Source: Clostridiaceae bacterium AM27-36LB
GTDB lineage: Bacteria > Bacillota > Clostridia > Lachnospirales > Lachnospiraceae
NCBI GenBank assembly: GCA_003480725.1
Contig: QUJQ01000005.1
Coordinates: 1-64,000 of the forward strand
Reading direction: 5' to 3'
DNA length: 64,000 nucleotides
Part shown: positions 24,360-32,170 of the stretch, in pieces
How positions within the stretch are numbered: the first letter of the stretch is position 1
Layout: each line of letters starts with the position of its first letter
The notes under the pieces: model-generated
Databases searched by the model: none
Seen by the model: the letters and a program-made list of their open reading frames with translations, nothing else
What the model was told of the DNA's origin: nothing
Program-made: the position numbers and the translations under genes

Positions 24360-24393
24360 AGCCTGGGGAGCAAAATAAACTGCTTCCCAGGCT
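24360..24393 (+). terminator. Intrinsic terminator of the T4SS operon
   Basis: AGCCTGGG/CCCAGGCT stem with inner AGCA/TGCT pairing, 7 nt after the stop of the S1 protein. The T-run is poor, so termination may be partial. Confidence 0.6.
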
Positions 24394-24469
24394 GCCTTCT
24401 ATCATTGGCTCGCCACTTTCTTTATATTAGATTTTTGACAGCCGCACATTACTTATGTGTAATTTAATG

Positions 24470-24499
24470 TGTGGTTGTCATTTTTGATTGACAACCACA
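24470..24499. repeat. Inverted repeat upstream of the defence genes
   Basis: TGTGGTTGTCA/TGACAACCACA, an 11-bp perfect stem with an 8-nt loop in an AT-rich gap. It may be an operator or mark the edge of the inserted cargo. Confidence 0.45.
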
Positions 24500-24560
24500 T
24501 ATCCTCTCCACACGACTATCCTCTTAACCCCTCTATATAGATTTTTATTTTTCATTTGCG

Positions 24561-24589
24561 TTGATTTTTCACAAAAACGCGGATATAAT
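24561..24589 (+). promoter_or_regulatory. Sigma-A promoter for the AbiL-like operon
   Basis: TTGATT, 17-bp spacer, TATAAT, 33 nt before the ATG at 24622. The cargo thus has its own promoter, unlike its neighbours. Confidence 0.65.
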
Positions 24590-24621
24590 ATATTATAGCA
24601 AGGATTTAGGAGGTTGGTTTT

Positions 24622-25818
24622 ATGCTGATTCAATTTAGTGTAGAGAACTTTCTCTCTATCAAAGATAATGTCGTGTTATCCCTGCTTGCCAGTAAGGATA
24701 ACGAACATCCGGAGCACCTGATTGTGGACGGAAACAAAAAGCATTTGAAGTCTGCCGTGATTTACGGCGCCAATGCTTCCGGAAAGTCCAATGTCTTGAA
24801 TGCGTTTTGGTTCATGGTAAATTATGTGCTGACTTCGCATAACCAGCAGCTCCACAAAACCATTGAGCGTTCGCCGTTCAAGTTTGACCGGGAAACACCC
24901 TCTCGCCCCAGCAGCTTTGAGGTCATCTTCACCACAAATGGCATCCGATATGCGTATGGCTTTTCTGTAACAGACAAAGCTGTTATCGAAGAATATCTGT
25001 ATTACTATCCCAATGGCAGGCAGGCACTCATTTTTGAGCGAAAAGACACAAAAGATTTTCGCTTTACCGTTGATGTCGATGAACAAAACACTCTCAAGGA
25101 TCGCACTTCGGCCAACAAGCTCTATCTGTCTGTCGCATCAAACTGGAGCTATTCCAAAGTGATTCCGGTTCTGGAATGGTTTGCTTCCTGCCAGATCATC
25201 ACGAAAAATTCTGTTGCAGATGCCTACGGCCTTGAAGCAGAACAACTCAAAGATGATGATTACCGGCATGTGATCGCCTCTATGCTGCGTGTTGCAGATT
25301 TTGGCATACAGTCCCTTCAGATGCGTGATGCAGAACCCGCTCCTTCTCAGCACAATGATATCTTTACCAATATTGAGGCCATTCACACGGTACAGGATAC
25401 AGAGGGAAATACTTCTTCCTACGCGCTGAACATGGCAGAGGAATCTGATGGCACCAACAGTTATTTCAAACTGATCGGTGTTGTAAAAAAGGTGCTAGAT
25501 GAAGGAACCCTTCTTGTCGCTGACGAGATGGACGCTCATCTGCATCCTCTTCTGACAAAGCATCTGGTCTCGCTTTTTAACAGCGTGGAGTTCAATCCAA
25601 ATGGAGCCCAGTTGATTTTCACATCACACAACACCAATCTTCTTGACCTGGATGTACTGAGGAGAGATCAGATTTGGTTTACCGAAAAAGACGAGCAAAC
25701 AGCGGCTACCGATCTGTTCTCCCTTTACGATTTTTCCATCCGCAAGGATGCCAAGGTGGAGAAGGGCTATCTGATTGGCCGTTATGGTGCGATCCCCTTT
25801 ATCAAGGGAGGGCTGTAA
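24622..25818 (+). CDS. AAA15/OLD-type ATPase of an AbiL-like defence system
   Basis: 398 residues. N-terminal MLIQFSVENFLSIKDNVVLS is the ABC/RecF-like lead-in; Walker A GANASGKSN at about 53; signature-region and Walker B LLVADEMDAHLHPLLTK; D/H-loop TSHNTNLLD. This is the AAA_15/AAA_21 ATPase that pairs with RloB proteins in RloAB and lactococcal AbiL abortive-infection systems. GGAGGTTGG precedes ATG 24622. It is more AT-rich than the flanking T4SS and Tad genes, has its own promoter, and interrupts an otherwise continuous transfer operon, so it looks like acquired cargo. Confidence 0.8.
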   Translation: MLIQFSVENFLSIKDNVVLSLLASKDNEHPEHLIVDGNKKHLKSAVIYGANASGKSNVLNAFWFMVNYVLTSHNQQLHKTIERSPFKFDRETPSRPSSFEVIFTTNGIRYAYGFSVTDKAVIEEYLYYYPNGRQALIFERKDTKDFRFTVDVDEQNTLKDRTSANKLYLSVASNWSYSKVIPVLEWFASCQIITKNSVADAYGLEAEQLKDDDYRHVIASMLRVADFGIQSLQMRDAEPAPSQHNDIFTNIEAIHTVQDTEGNTSSYALNMAEESDGTNSYFKLIGVVKKVLDEGTLLVADEMDAHLHPLLTKHLVSLFNSVEFNPNGAQLIFTSHNTNLLDLDVLRRDQIWFTEKDEQTAATDLFSLYDFSIRKDAKVEKGYLIGRYGAIPFIKGGL

Positions 25819-25819
25819 A

Positions 25820-26467
25820 ATGGCACGTGGAAAAATTGAAAAGCGTGGACAGCGACGCAGAAAAATAAAGCCTGTCATTCTGATTGTAACGGAGGGTTCT
25901 CAAACTGAGCCTAAGTATTTTGAACACTACCGCAACCGTCAGACAAACATTGATATTCGTGTGGTCGGCAGCCGCACCAGCGGAGGTGAAACTGATTACC
26001 TCAGCCTGATCAGGAAAGCCGTGGAATATCAGAACAAAAATCAGATTTCCGTATCAGAGGGAGACTCTGTATGGGTAGTTGCAGATGGAGATGTGAACTA
26101 CAACAACCCTGACCCCATCACTGCAAAGGACAGTCTGCTCTCCAAGGCAAGGAAAATGGCAGATGCGAAGGGGATTCAGATTGCACTCTCCAATCCCTGC
26201 TTTGAATTTTGGTATCTGTTGCATTTCCAGTACACCACCAAATTTTTCAAAGACTATCCCGCAGTGAAAAACGCATTGACCACTTATCTCCCTGATTATG
26301 AGAAAGCTGGCGATGTATATAACCAGTTAGCAGAGCATACAGCCATTGCGATTCAGAACGCCAAACGTGTAGAGCAATACCATCTTCAAAATGACAGCAG
26401 CAAACCGTTTGGAATTGCTGTCAATCCATTTACCGACATCTATCAGCTGGTGGAATCACTGCTGTAA
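25820..26467 (+). CDS. RloB-family (TOPRIM-like) partner of the AbiL-like system
   Basis: 215 residues from ATG 25820 (GGGAGGG, 1 nt after the ATPase stop). RloB landmarks: ILIVTEGSQTEPKYFEHYRN near the start, SVWVVADGDVNYNN in the middle, SNPCFEFWYLLHF at about 125, and PFTDIYQLVESLL at the end. The EG and DxD residues form the TOPRIM-like acidic site expected of a nuclease. With the ATPase it forms the two-component AbiLi/AbiLii or RloAB anti-phage module, known in the literature to act by abortive infection in Lactococcus. Confidence 0.82.
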   Translation: MARGKIEKRGQRRRKIKPVILIVTEGSQTEPKYFEHYRNRQTNIDIRVVGSRTSGGETDYLSLIRKAVEYQNKNQISVSEGDSVWVVADGDVNYNNPDPITAKDSLLSKARKMADAKGIQIALSNPCFEFWYLLHFQYTTKFFKDYPAVKNALTTYLPDYEKAGDVYNQLAEHTAIAIQNAKRVEQYHLQNDSSKPFGIAVNPFTDIYQLVESLL

Positions 26468-26486
26468 TGTTTCAAAGAAACATGGT

Positions 26487-26553
26487 TGGCACAAAATTGT
26501 CTCTACATTGGCACAGTCCTGCCCTTTCGCCGTAAATCCATATCTGTTATACT
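26487..26553 (+). promoter_or_regulatory. Element promoter B driving the Tad operon
   Basis: TGGCA at 26487 and 26509 (22-bp period), TCCTGC at 26517, then TTTCGC, 17-bp spacer, TATACT at 26548. Box-to-box distances are identical to those at 11353-11419. It begins 19 bp after the stop of the RloB gene. Confidence 0.62.
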
Positions 26554-26578
26554 TGATACAGTCAAAACTTTGCATAGC

Positions 26579-26607
26579 AGCCGCTCCGGTTTGGAGCGGC
26601 TGTTTTC
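26579..26607 (+). terminator. Leader terminator/attenuator of the Tad operon
   Basis: AGCCGCTCC/GGAGCGGCT stem with 5-nt loop followed by GTTTTC, about 25 nt after the promoter -10. Same promoter-then-hairpin arrangement as the T4SS leader. Confidence 0.65.
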
Positions 26608-26656
26608 AATTTCAGTAAAGGTGGTGGTTTCTATTCTCTTTCAAAAAGCCCGGAAA

Positions 26657-27082
26657 ATGCTGAACAACGAGCGGGGCGAGGCCAACTATTTCAGTACGGT
26701 GGTCTTTATCTTCATCGCTGTCCTGCTGCTGGCCTTCATTATCGACCTGTTCAGCATCATTTCCACCAAGCAGGAACTTGACCATGCCGCCGATCAGATG
26801 GTCAAACAAATCCAGCTTTCCGGCGGCGTCAACGGCGAGACCGATGAGCTGTTTGAATTTTTGAGTTCTCAGATCGAAGGAGCCGAAAATATTTCCTACT
26901 CCATTGACGCTACCTACACATCACCCAGGCCATCCGGTATGACAAATGCCATCCAGTTGGGCACCCCCTTCTTCATTACTATCGAGGGAGATGCCAAACT
27001 GGGCGGGTTCTGGAATTTTGACCTGGTAAACATCACAGTGGTTGCCCGTGGCAGCGGCGTCAGTGAGCACTACTGGAAGTGA
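26657..27082 (+). CDS. TadE-like pseudopilin
   Basis: 141 residues from ATG 26657. NNERGEANYFSTVVFIFIAV shows the class III prepilin layout: a short basic leader, RGE, then a long N-terminal helix, followed by an extracellular domain. AAAGGTGGTG ends 8 nt before ATT 26633, so translation may start there (adding eight residues). First of two TadE/F-like genes in the Tad operon. Probably processed by the A24 peptidase at 29985 and incorporated as a minor pilin. Confidence 0.65.
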   Translation: MLNNERGEANYFSTVVFIFIAVLLLAFIIDLFSIISTKQELDHAADQMVKQIQLSGGVNGETDELFEFLSSQIEGAENISYSIDATYTSPRPSGMTNAIQLGTPFFITIEGDAKLGGFWNFDLVNITVVARGSGVSEHYWK

Positions 27083-27090
27083 GGTGACCT

Positions 27091-27591
27091 ATGAAACGTA
27101 TATTCCTGCGGCTGAAACAGCCGCTGCGAAACGAACGGGGCGAGATCACCTTTTTCGCCTGCTTTTTTGTGGTAGGTATCGTGATGCTGATTTCCTTCCT
27201 GCTCCTGTACGCTTCCATCCGGATCACCTGCATCAACATCCGCAACGGCGCTAAAATGGAGTTAAATAACCTCAGCGGCACGATTTATGCAGACACCTAC
27301 CGCTCCCAGCGTGAAACCAACTTTGAAGAGTACCTAAATACCCTTTACTCCAGCAGTGACTATACCGACATGCTGGAGGCTACAGTGGCAGGCGGCCTGG
27401 ACTCCAAGATTCCGCTTTCAACGGAGGATTACAAGGTTTCCAACATCAGTCTGGAGTTCAATGTAGAGGATGGACGGGTTGAGTACATCTTTTACTGTGA
27501 TGTGGAGTTCTATGTGCAGATGTTCGGTCACAGTTATCCGGCTATCACCCAACGGGTGGAGCTGACAGGCTACCACAACACAAAATTCTAA
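27091..27591 (+). CDS. TadE/TadF-like pseudopilin
   Basis: 166 residues. NERGEITFFACFFVVGIVML (residues 11-30) repeats the NERGE-plus-helix pattern of the preceding protein; the rest is an extracellular beta-rich domain (DYKVSNISLEFNVEDGRVEY ... TQRVELTGYHNTKF). Starts 8 nt after the preceding stop with GAGGTGACCT. A second minor pilin of the same apparatus. The 75-bp gap after it holds an AAAGCC/GGCTTT hairpin. Confidence 0.65.
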   Translation: MKRIFLRLKQPLRNERGEITFFACFFVVGIVMLISFLLLYASIRITCINIRNGAKMELNNLSGTIYADTYRSQRETNFEEYLNTLYSSSDYTDMLEATVAGGLDSKIPLSTEDYKVSNISLEFNVEDGRVEYIFYCDVEFYVQMFGHSYPAITQRVELTGYHNTKF

Positions 27592-27665
27592 CAATACTGT
27601 TGAAAGCCCGGCACATTCTACCGTATAGGCTTTATATAACAGCAAAAAAGGAGTGTATGTAAAAT

Positions 27666-28235
27666 ATGAAGGAGTTTTTCCAATCCAAAGGCTTTATTGT
27701 TTCCTCGCTGGCTCTCCTCTGTGTCACTATTCTGGGTGTCTGCTGGTTCGTAAGCCGCGACCGTACCGGAGATTTTAGACCGGATGAATCCCCACCCAGC
27801 AGCGTCACCGGCGCTTGGTCAGATGGCGGCACACAGACAGATGGTGATAATGGAGCAGATGCTTATGCTCCCGGCCAGTCCACAGATGCCGAAGAAGAAT
27901 ATCCCAAAGTAACCTCCCAAACGGAGGATGAGGTTGTGATCGACTTCACCGATACTGAAAAGCTTGAAGAAACGCCTCCTCCGGTGCCGGAAGGTAAGAC
28001 CGAAATCAAAGATCCTGGTCAGGAGCATACCGTCAATCCCGACCCGTCAGTTCCGGAGGTCACTGCCCCGCCCGCCGAGCAAGCGCCGCCCAGCAATGAG
28101 CCGGTTCCAGGCTCCAGCAACGGAAATGGAGCTGTATATGATCCGGTGTTTGGCTGGGTTGTTCCCGGCAATGTACAGCAGTCCACCGGTGACAGCGATG
28201 GAGATCTGAACAAACAGGTCGGCAATATGGGCTGA
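27666..28235 (+). CDS. Single-pass membrane protein with Pro/Glu-rich stalk (DUF6550-like)
   Basis: 189 residues. One N-terminal helix (GFIVSSLALLCVTILGVCWF), then a low-complexity acidic Pro/Ser/Thr-rich extracellular region and a short conserved tail (GAVYDPVFGWVVPGNVQQST) resembling DUF6550 proteins of Clostridia elements (tentative). A wall-spanning spacer or pilus-base protein is plausible. AAAAGGAG lies 12 nt before ATG 27666. Followed by a terminator-like hairpin at 28264. Confidence 0.6.
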   Translation: MKEFFQSKGFIVSSLALLCVTILGVCWFVSRDRTGDFRPDESPPSSVTGAWSDGGTQTDGDNGADAYAPGQSTDAEEEYPKVTSQTEDEVVIDFTDTEKLEETPPPVPEGKTEIKDPGQEHTVNPDPSVPEVTAPPAEQAPPSNEPVPGSSNGNGAVYDPVFGWVVPGNVQQSTGDSDGDLNKQVGNMG

Positions 28236-28263
28236 TTTACTACAACTGAATATGGCACTACTT

Positions 28264-28297
28264 GGCCGTCACAGGATTGTGGCGGCCTTCCTATTTT
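28264..28297 (+). terminator. Terminator-like hairpin
   Basis: GGCCG-T-CACA pairs with TGTG-G-CGGCC around GGAT, then TTCCTATTTT, in the 80-bp gap before the large secreted protein. Confidence 0.6.
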
Positions 28298-28315
28298 CAA
28301 AAGGAATGGAGCGTG

Positions 28316-30013
28316 ATGTATTTGAAACGACTTCTCGCCTTCCTATGCTGCTTTACCCTTGTTTTCTGTCTATTCCCCTCCTCTGCCTTTGCAACGGGCG
28401 GAAACGGAAACATAGATGGCGGCGGTGGCAGCATGGGTCACGGCACAAGCAGCAACTTCTGGAATTCAGGCAACGATGGCGTCCGTATTACTGTTGTTGA
28501 CGCATCCAGCGGAACTGCCGTATCTTCTCCGCTGGACTTTTCAAACCGGACACAGAAGACCAATCTTCTCCATTTTGGGAAAGTCAACAAACTGCAATAC
28601 CTGGGCGGCGCCGGTCTCTCCCTCCAGTCCGGCGTTGCCTATTCCTGCATTAGACCTACACAGTCTATGCCCACAATCGTCAGCAGTAAGGGGCAGAGCA
28701 ACATCGAAGCCATCAAACGGTATTTCTGTTCTGAATATGCGTGCATGATGGTCGCTCAGGCAGCCGGAGTCGATTATGAGCGGATGATTGCCGGCGAGTA
28801 CAAGCTGCTGATCGAGCCCATTGCCTATTTCACACACAACGGCCAGTACTACTGTATGACAGCTACTGAAGCCGGCCTGTATGATCAGATGTCCGGCGGC
28901 AATCTGCGGAAAACCATGACCTCGCTTACCCATAAAAATCTGCCGCTGTCAATGTTCCTGGAATTCAGCGACCTTGGCATCTCCGCCTGGACAGGCAGCA
29001 CCACTGGAAAGCAGAACAATTCCGACATCATCAGCACCCTTGGCGTTGGTATCGTCTGGTTTGATGAAGCTCCGCCGGAAGGAGAAATTGAGGCCCCTGA
29101 TGTCGAATACCGAGTAGATACGGATGTGATCACCGCCGTCACACTGCGGACAGATCAGGATCTGACGCCGGATAATCCGGCATCGGTTACCTTCCATATC
29201 CTCGGCATCACCTACCGGGTCAATGATATAGTGATCCCAGCCGGTGACAGTCAGGTAGTCTGGGTCAAATGGCATACCCCCTCCACCCCACAGACCGTGA
29301 CCATTACAGTATCTGTCAGCGGCGCCTATACCGCTCAGGATACCTTTGTCGCAAAGATCGTGGATCTGAATGAGCACATTCCGCCTGACCCTGTGGCAAC
29401 CGACACGAATCCCGGCTACTCTGTGCCGCCCCTCCCCAGTGAAACGCAGAAGCTCACTGCCAACTGGGGCGTCTGGAGCTGCTACTGGGTGCCTGTATGG
29501 GTATGGTGCGACCACGGTGAAGATGGCGGGCACTGGGTTGATGAAGGATATTGGGAATACGAATATACGGGCTACTCCGCTTCCATCAGCGGCGAGATGT
29601 CCCTAATGCCAGACGATATTGTACCCACAGCATCCGGCAAGACGATGAAAAGCGGGTACGGCGTTAAAACCGAAGTGCGGGCAACGCTGTCCACAGATGC
29701 CCCGACCAGCCACATTACTTATCCTCAAACCGCTTTTTCCGTATTTCCTGAGTTCCAGTATCAGACCTATCTGCGGCTTCTGCAGCGTTCCGGCGGCCAA
29801 AGTGCAAAATTCATCTTCAAGCCCAACGAGTTTTCTACCTATGACCGGACAGTGCATTTCACACCGCTGTGGTTCCCCGATGCCACCGACTACACCATCT
29901 ATACACAGGTGTGGGATACCTGGACTCCTGACGGCATGTTATCCATCAACCTAAATGACTATGTTTCGATCCAAGGGAGCCTTTATGATGACTGGTATAC
30001 CAATCGAGAATAA
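28316..30013 (+). CDS. Large secreted Trp/Tyr-rich protein of the Tad operon, possible pilus tip or adhesin
   Basis: 565 residues from ATG 28316. Signal peptide (RLLAFLCCFTLVFCLFPSSA, cleaved at FA-T), Gly-rich spacer, an N-terminal domain with Cys (YFCSEYACMMVAQAAGVDYE), a central beta-rich Ig-like portion (TVTITVSVSGAYTAQDTFVA), then WGVWSCYWVPVWVWCDHGED and GGHWVDEGYWEYEYTGYSAS. No membrane anchor or LPXTG is visible. Position between pilin-like genes and the prepilin peptidase suggests a surface or tip component that contacts recipients. I do not recognise the family. Confidence 0.6.
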   Translation: MYLKRLLAFLCCFTLVFCLFPSSAFATGGNGNIDGGGGSMGHGTSSNFWNSGNDGVRITVVDASSGTAVSSPLDFSNRTQKTNLLHFGKVNKLQYLGGAGLSLQSGVAYSCIRPTQSMPTIVSSKGQSNIEAIKRYFCSEYACMMVAQAAGVDYERMIAGEYKLLIEPIAYFTHNGQYYCMTATEAGLYDQMSGGNLRKTMTSLTHKNLPLSMFLEFSDLGISAWTGSTTGKQNNSDIISTLGVGIVWFDEAPPEGEIEAPDVEYRVDTDVITAVTLRTDQDLTPDNPASVTFHILGITYRVNDIVIPAGDSQVVWVKWHTPSTPQTVTITVSVSGAYTAQDTFVAKIVDLNEHIPPDPVATDTNPGYSVPPLPSETQKLTANWGVWSCYWVPVWVWCDHGEDGGHWVDEGYWEYEYTGYSASISGEMSLMPDDIVPTASGKTMKSGYGVKTEVRATLSTDAPTSHITYPQTAFSVFPEFQYQTYLRLLQRSGGQSAKFIFKPNEFSTYDRTVHFTPLWFPDATDYTIYTQVWDTWTPDGMLSINLNDYVSIQGSLYDDWYTNRE

Positions 30014-30491
30014 CCTCTGGACAGCTTACCTGCTTACCATATTTTTTGTGGTGGCCGGCTTTGCTGTCTACGATGTGCTTTACAGACGGGTGCCTGACCG
30101 GGCACTCGTCTTTTTTATCCCCTTAGCTGCCTTGGCGCCGGTCCTGCAGGGGTATTTCCTGTTAAATCATGGGCTCCCGCCGCTCTTCCTCTGGCCGGTC
30201 GCTACCCATGCCCTGGTAGGCGCCCTGCTCGGCTTTTGTATTCCATTGGCAGCTGCACTGGCAACAAACGGCACTGGCCTGGGCGGCGGGGATATCAAGT
30301 TCTGCGGGATATTAGGGCTGGTCTATGGCCCTTCCGGCATGGCACTGGTCTTTCTGACTGCCGCTGTTACCGCAATGCCTGTGATCTTTCTTCTCAGGCG
30401 GCTTTATCGAACTGGGCAGCCCCTTGCTGTCCCGTTCCTGCCATTTCTCGCCTGTGGCTGCTGTACAGCGACCCTGGCCCAACTATTTTAA
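29985..30491 (+). CDS. Type IV prepilin peptidase (A24, TadV/CpaA-like)
   Basis: 168 residues, about six helices. Both catalytic aspartates of A24 peptidases are visible: Asp in FAVYDVLYRRVPDR (about 29) and Asp in GLGGGDIKFCGILG (about 105). No N-terminal methylase domain, as in TadV/CpaA. Overlaps the end of the preceding gene by 29 bp; start ATG 29985 (AAGGGAG 6 nt upstream), with ATG 29988 as alternative. Should cleave the NxRG(E/D) leaders of the pilin-like proteins at 26657, 27091 and 35740. Confidence 0.85.
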   Translation: MMTGIPIENNLWTAYLLTIFFVVAGFAVYDVLYRRVPDRALVFFIPLAALAPVLQGYFLLNHGLPPLFLWPVATHALVGALLGFCIPLAAALATNGTGLGGGDIKFCGILGLVYGPSGMALVFLTAAVTAMPVIFLLRRLYRTGQPLAVPFLPFLACGCCTATLAQLF

Positions 30492-30508
30492 GATAGGAGA
30501 CAACGCTT

Positions 30509-31348
30509 ATGAAACTGAATAACCGATTCATCTTCGGTATCCTCTCTCTGCTGTTGGCGGCAGTTATCGCCTTCGTGGCACTTCCAACCATCGCCCGTCA
30601 GACCAATGGAAAAGAGGAAATCGTCCGTATCACCCAGCCGGTATTGAAAGGCGAGCAAATCTCGTCAGAAAATGCCGAGGTGGTTGAGGTAGGGGGCTAT
30701 AACCTCCCCTCCAACATCGCCCATCAGCTCTCTGATGTAAATGGTCTTTACGCTACCGCCGACTTGGCTGTGGGTGACTATATCCTTACCAGCAAGATCA
30801 GCTCTGTACCGGTTTCGTCCGATGTGGCGCTCAACAGCATCCCTTCCGGTAAGGTTGCTATCTCGCTGACCGTTAAAACACTTGCTTCCGGCCTCTCTGA
30901 CAAGCTTCAGCCCGGTGACATCATCCGTATTTACCACTTTCTTGATACGGCGGCCGAAGTACCGGAACTGCGTTTTGTCAAAGTATTGTCCGTCACAGAC
31001 TCAGACGGCATCAATGTGGATAATGCCAAGGAGCCCACGGAGGATGAAGAAAAACAGCAGTCAGCCACCATCACTGTGCTGGCAAGCCCTGAACAGGCGA
31101 AGATCATTACCGGTCTTGAAAATGACGGCGTAGCTCATGTGGCTCTTATCTCCCGCAACAATGACAAACTGGCAGATGAGCTGCTTGCCGAGCAGGATAA
31201 GACTCTGCAGGAAATCTACTTCCCCGAAACTTTGATTGAGGAAGAAGCTGCAGATACGGAAAATTCTGACGCTGAAGGTGAACCCCAGGAAACGGTAAAT
31301 GCAGAGACTGCACAATCCACCAATGAAACTGCACCCTCGGCAGAATAA
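30509..31348 (+). CDS. cpaB: CpaB/RcpC-like pilus assembly protein (SAF domain)
   Basis: 279 residues. One N-terminal helix (FIFGILSLLLAAVIAFVALP), then the SAF domain (ITQPVLKGEQISSENAEVVE, TADLAVGDYILTSKISS, VAISLTVKTLASGLSDKLQP, GDIIRIYHF) and an acidic tail. CpaB/RcpC binds the outer pilus base in Gram-negatives; in Gram-positives it probably spans the wall. Immediately upstream of the CpaE and CpaF genes, the usual Tad order. Confidence 0.8.
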   Translation: MKLNNRFIFGILSLLLAAVIAFVALPTIARQTNGKEEIVRITQPVLKGEQISSENAEVVEVGGYNLPSNIAHQLSDVNGLYATADLAVGDYILTSKISSVPVSSDVALNSIPSGKVAISLTVKTLASGLSDKLQPGDIIRIYHFLDTAAEVPELRFVKVLSVTDSDGINVDNAKEPTEDEEKQQSATITVLASPEQAKIITGLENDGVAHVALISRNNDKLADELLAEQDKTLQEIYFPETLIEEEAADTENSDAEGEPQETVNAETAQSTNETAPSAE

Positions 31349-31375
31349 TCAAATCAAGGAAGGAGGATCTTCGTT

Positions 31376-32170
31376 ATGGGTAAAGTTATCACCGTCTGGG
31401 GAAGCCCAGGCAGCGGCAAATCCATGTTCTGCTGTATTCTGGCCAAAGCCCTGACCCGGGACAAGCGGAAAGCCATCATTATCAATGCCGATATGAATGT
31501 CCCTATGCTGCCGGTCTGGCTGCCGGAGCAGATCATCCAGACCAATACCTCTATCGGCCAGGTTTTGAGCAGTGTGGAGATTGATACATCTCTGGTTGCC
31601 AGTCATGTGACAGTGCTGAAAAACTATCCCTTCATTGGGATGATGGGCTATGCGGCAGGAGAAAACCCGCTGAGCTACCCAGAGGTCAAATATACCATGG
31701 TACTGCAGCTCATTCATGCTGCCGCCAAACTGGTAGATTTCGTCATTCTGGACTGCAGCACCAGCATGACCAATGTGTTCACTCCCGCCGCCATTGAAGC
31801 CGGCGATGTGGTCATCCGTATCCTCACCCCGGACCTAAAGGGCATCAACTACCTGAAAGCCCATCAACCTCTGCTTGTGGACGAGCGCTTCCGGTTTTCT
31901 GAGCATATGACATTCGCCGGTCTGGCCCGTCCCTTCCACGCCTTGGATGAAATGGGCTATATCATTGGCGGGTTTGACGGCCTGCTTCCCTACAGTAAGG
32001 AGATCGACCGATGTGCTACCGAAGGCGGTATGTTCAAGGCTATCACCTACTGTAACCCCAAATACACTGCTTCACTGAACAAGGTACTGGAAATTCTGGA
32101 GCAAATGGAACTGGCCGAGCAGTCAGAGGATGATGCGGCGTATGAATGTGAGGAGGATGCCGATGAGTAA
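31376..32170 (+). CDS. CpaE/TadZ-like ParA-family ATPase
   Basis: 264 residues. MGKVITVWGSPGSGKSMFCC contains a P-loop (GSPGSGKS), FVILDCSTSMTNVFTPAA supplies the Walker B-like strand, and DMNVPMLPVW resembles the ParA switch. No receiver domain is present. CpaE/TadZ proteins position the Tad machine at a cell site. Overlaps the CpaF start by 8 bp. The deviant-Walker lysine of true ParA (KGGxGKT) is replaced by SPGSGKS. Confidence 0.75.
   Translation: MGKVITVWGSPGSGKSMFCCILAKALTRDKRKAIIINADMNVPMLPVWLPEQIIQTNTSIGQVLSSVEIDTSLVASHVTVLKNYPFIGMMGYAAGENPLSYPEVKYTMVLQLIHAAAKLVDFVILDCSTSMTNVFTPAAIEAGDVVIRILTPDLKGINYLKAHQPLLVDERFRFSEHMTFAGLARPFHALDEMGYIIGGFDGLLPYSKEIDRCATEGGMFKAITYCNPKYTASLNKVLEILEQMELAEQSEDDAAYECEEDADE

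Noticed and set aside
22793..24373. 526-residue open frame on the minus strand
   Set aside because: Lies exactly opposite the S1-domain gene, has no Shine-Dalgarno and no recognisable domain; an antisense shadow of a GC-rich gene.
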